Assembly: GCA_040880125.1 (NCBI GenBank)
Contig: JBBDJB010000035.1
Span: 33,757 to 97,756 of the forward strand
Reading direction: 5' to 3'
DNA length: 64,000 nt
Source: JBBDJB01 sp040880125
GTDB lineage: Bacteria > Planctomycetota > Planctomycetia > Pirellulales > JBBDJB01
Positions 63,140-64,000 of this stretch are shown one piece after another. Position 1 is the first letter of the stretch; the number at the start of each line of letters is the position of its first letter. The translations under genes and the position numbers were made by a program. The notes beneath the pieces were generated by a model. The model was given only the letters and a program-made list of their open reading frames with translations. It had not been told where the DNA came from and did no database searches.

Positions 63140-63351
63140 GATGTCCTCCTATGTAGTCTGGACACGCGGCCTGTGGAAGCCGCCCGAACTCCCGATCAAC
63201 CTCGCAGTGGCCGAGACAGTTTTTCAGCACGCTGCTAGATTGGCAAACCAGGCAAACGGCGTGCCCGGCGCGACGGCAGGGGGGCCCGGGGATAAACCGT
63301 ATAGCCACTTTCCGGAGGACCAAACGTAGCCCCCCATTTTCCGCGTGACAA

Positions 63352-63828
63352 TCAGCGCGACGTCGGAAGCGAATACCGCAGGATGCTGACCCTGCGGATT
63401 TCCGCTGCCAGGCCGAAATCTTCGAACAGCTCGGCCAGGTCGACCGCGTCGGCCCGTTTGTCGAAGCGCTGCACGAACTCCGGTTCGCTCAGCTCCCATC
63501 GCGAGACGACGTCGACATCCTCGATTTCCACGATGTGGAACCACAGCCAGGCGGCAAAATCGTTGGCGTCCACATGCGAGCTGTGTTTGTACTCGCTCAC
63601 GTGGCCATTCTCATACGTGGCGACCACATACCAATTCAGCTCGTAGTACGACGCCCAGACCTCGTAGTCGTAGACAACATCGGGATTGAATATCGCCGAG
63701 CTCGAACTGGTATTGGTCGCATACCGGGTACTGGAATAGCTGTAGGTCCCCTCGGCAGCGCTGGCGGCGCCCGCCGCGGCCAGGGTAACAGCCAAACCGA
63801 TGCAGAGAGTGCGTAGTGAGGTCAACAT
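63352..63828 (-). CDS. Exported hypothetical protein
   Basis: A 158-aa protein with a signal peptide (LRTLCIGLAVTLAAAGAASA). The mature part starts AEGTYSYSSTRYATNTSSSS and is rich in Tyr, Ser and Trp (YDYEVWASYYELNWYVVATY), then a charged C-terminal half (EDVDVVSRWELSEPEFVQRF). GGAGG precedes ATG 63828. No family recognised. Confidence 0.7.
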   Translation of the reverse strand: MLTSLRTLCIGLAVTLAAAGAASAAEGTYSYSSTRYATNTSSSSAIFNPDVVYDYEVWASYYELNWYVVATYENGHVSEYKHSSHVDANDFAAWLWFHIVEIEDVDVVSRWELSEPEFVQRFDKRADAVDLAELFEDFGLAAEIRRVSILRYSLPTSR

Positions 63829-64000
63829 GATCGAGTCCTCCGAAGTCTGGGTTAATGCGAATTCCCGCGGCATCGACGTTTCCTGCGGCCCGACATCGCC
63901 GGCCACCGCGGGCAACCGCCTGCCGCTACTGACCTCAGCGCGGAAGATGGGCATCTGTTACAGGCCGCCCGGAGAAATCTTGGAATCGCGGCTATCAAGG

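Overview
The window looks like chromosome of a high-GC planctomycete (Planctomycetota, probably Pirellulales or a close relative). This rests on gene content only: a giant exported mosaic protein with a variant LEPR signal (LEARVLL) and a C-terminal dockerin-like repeat, c-type cytochrome proteins of planctomycete type (cytochrome plus WD40, DUF1592-type plus DUF1552-type pair, PVC heme CxxCH dehydrogenase), a PEP-CTERM protein, paired ClpP proteases, and many short intergenic palindromes. There is no rRNA and no CRISPR array.

Layout. 1-4800: partial membrane protein, lipoprotein, RNase D, two small Cys-rich exported proteins, DJ-1/PfpI protein. 4.85-6.9 kb: sugar transferase and GT4 glycosyltransferase operon (exopolysaccharide). 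7.4-8.3 kb: FHA protein and tRNA-Gly(GCC). 8.4-11.4 kb: trigger factor and two ClpP genes, a proteostasis cluster. 11.8-14.7 kb: coiled-coil lipoprotein convergent with a gamma-glutamyltransferase. 15.0-18.9 kb: small hypothetical, then an overlapping four-gene sugar catabolism operon (HPS/KGPDC-like decarboxylase/aldolase, zinc ADH lacking structural-zinc cysteines, SDR, TIM-barrel isomerase). 19.4-25.2 kb: cytochrome/WD40/coiled-coil protein, LuxR-type response regulator, enolase-superfamily protein. 25.5-31.7 kb: central carbon operon with PPi-type phosphofructokinase, HAD hydrolase, 6-phosphogluconate dehydrogenase, SDR and glucose-6-phosphate dehydrogenase. 31.9-35.7 kb: DUF1592/PA14 cytochrome protein and its DUF1552 partner. 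36.2-49.7 kb: one 4492-residue exported protein. 49.9-53.0 kb: PVC heme dehydrogenase. 53.4-57.3 kb: elongator tRNA-Met followed by a small lower-GC island ending in a copy of the tRNA 3' end. 57.4-64 kb: GH31 glucosidase, a broken SRAP gene, PEP-CTERM DNRLRE protein, M48 protease, LURP-one-like protein, exported hypothetical.

The points most worth a second look are the giant protein, whose PPC repeats carry unrelated guest domains at matching positions (including a complete-looking nucleotide pyrophosphatase/phosphodiesterase domain), the tRNA-Met island with unrecognised zinc-ribbon/membrane proteins, and at least four families of REP-like palindromes. All functions are assigned by reading motifs; no database search was run.
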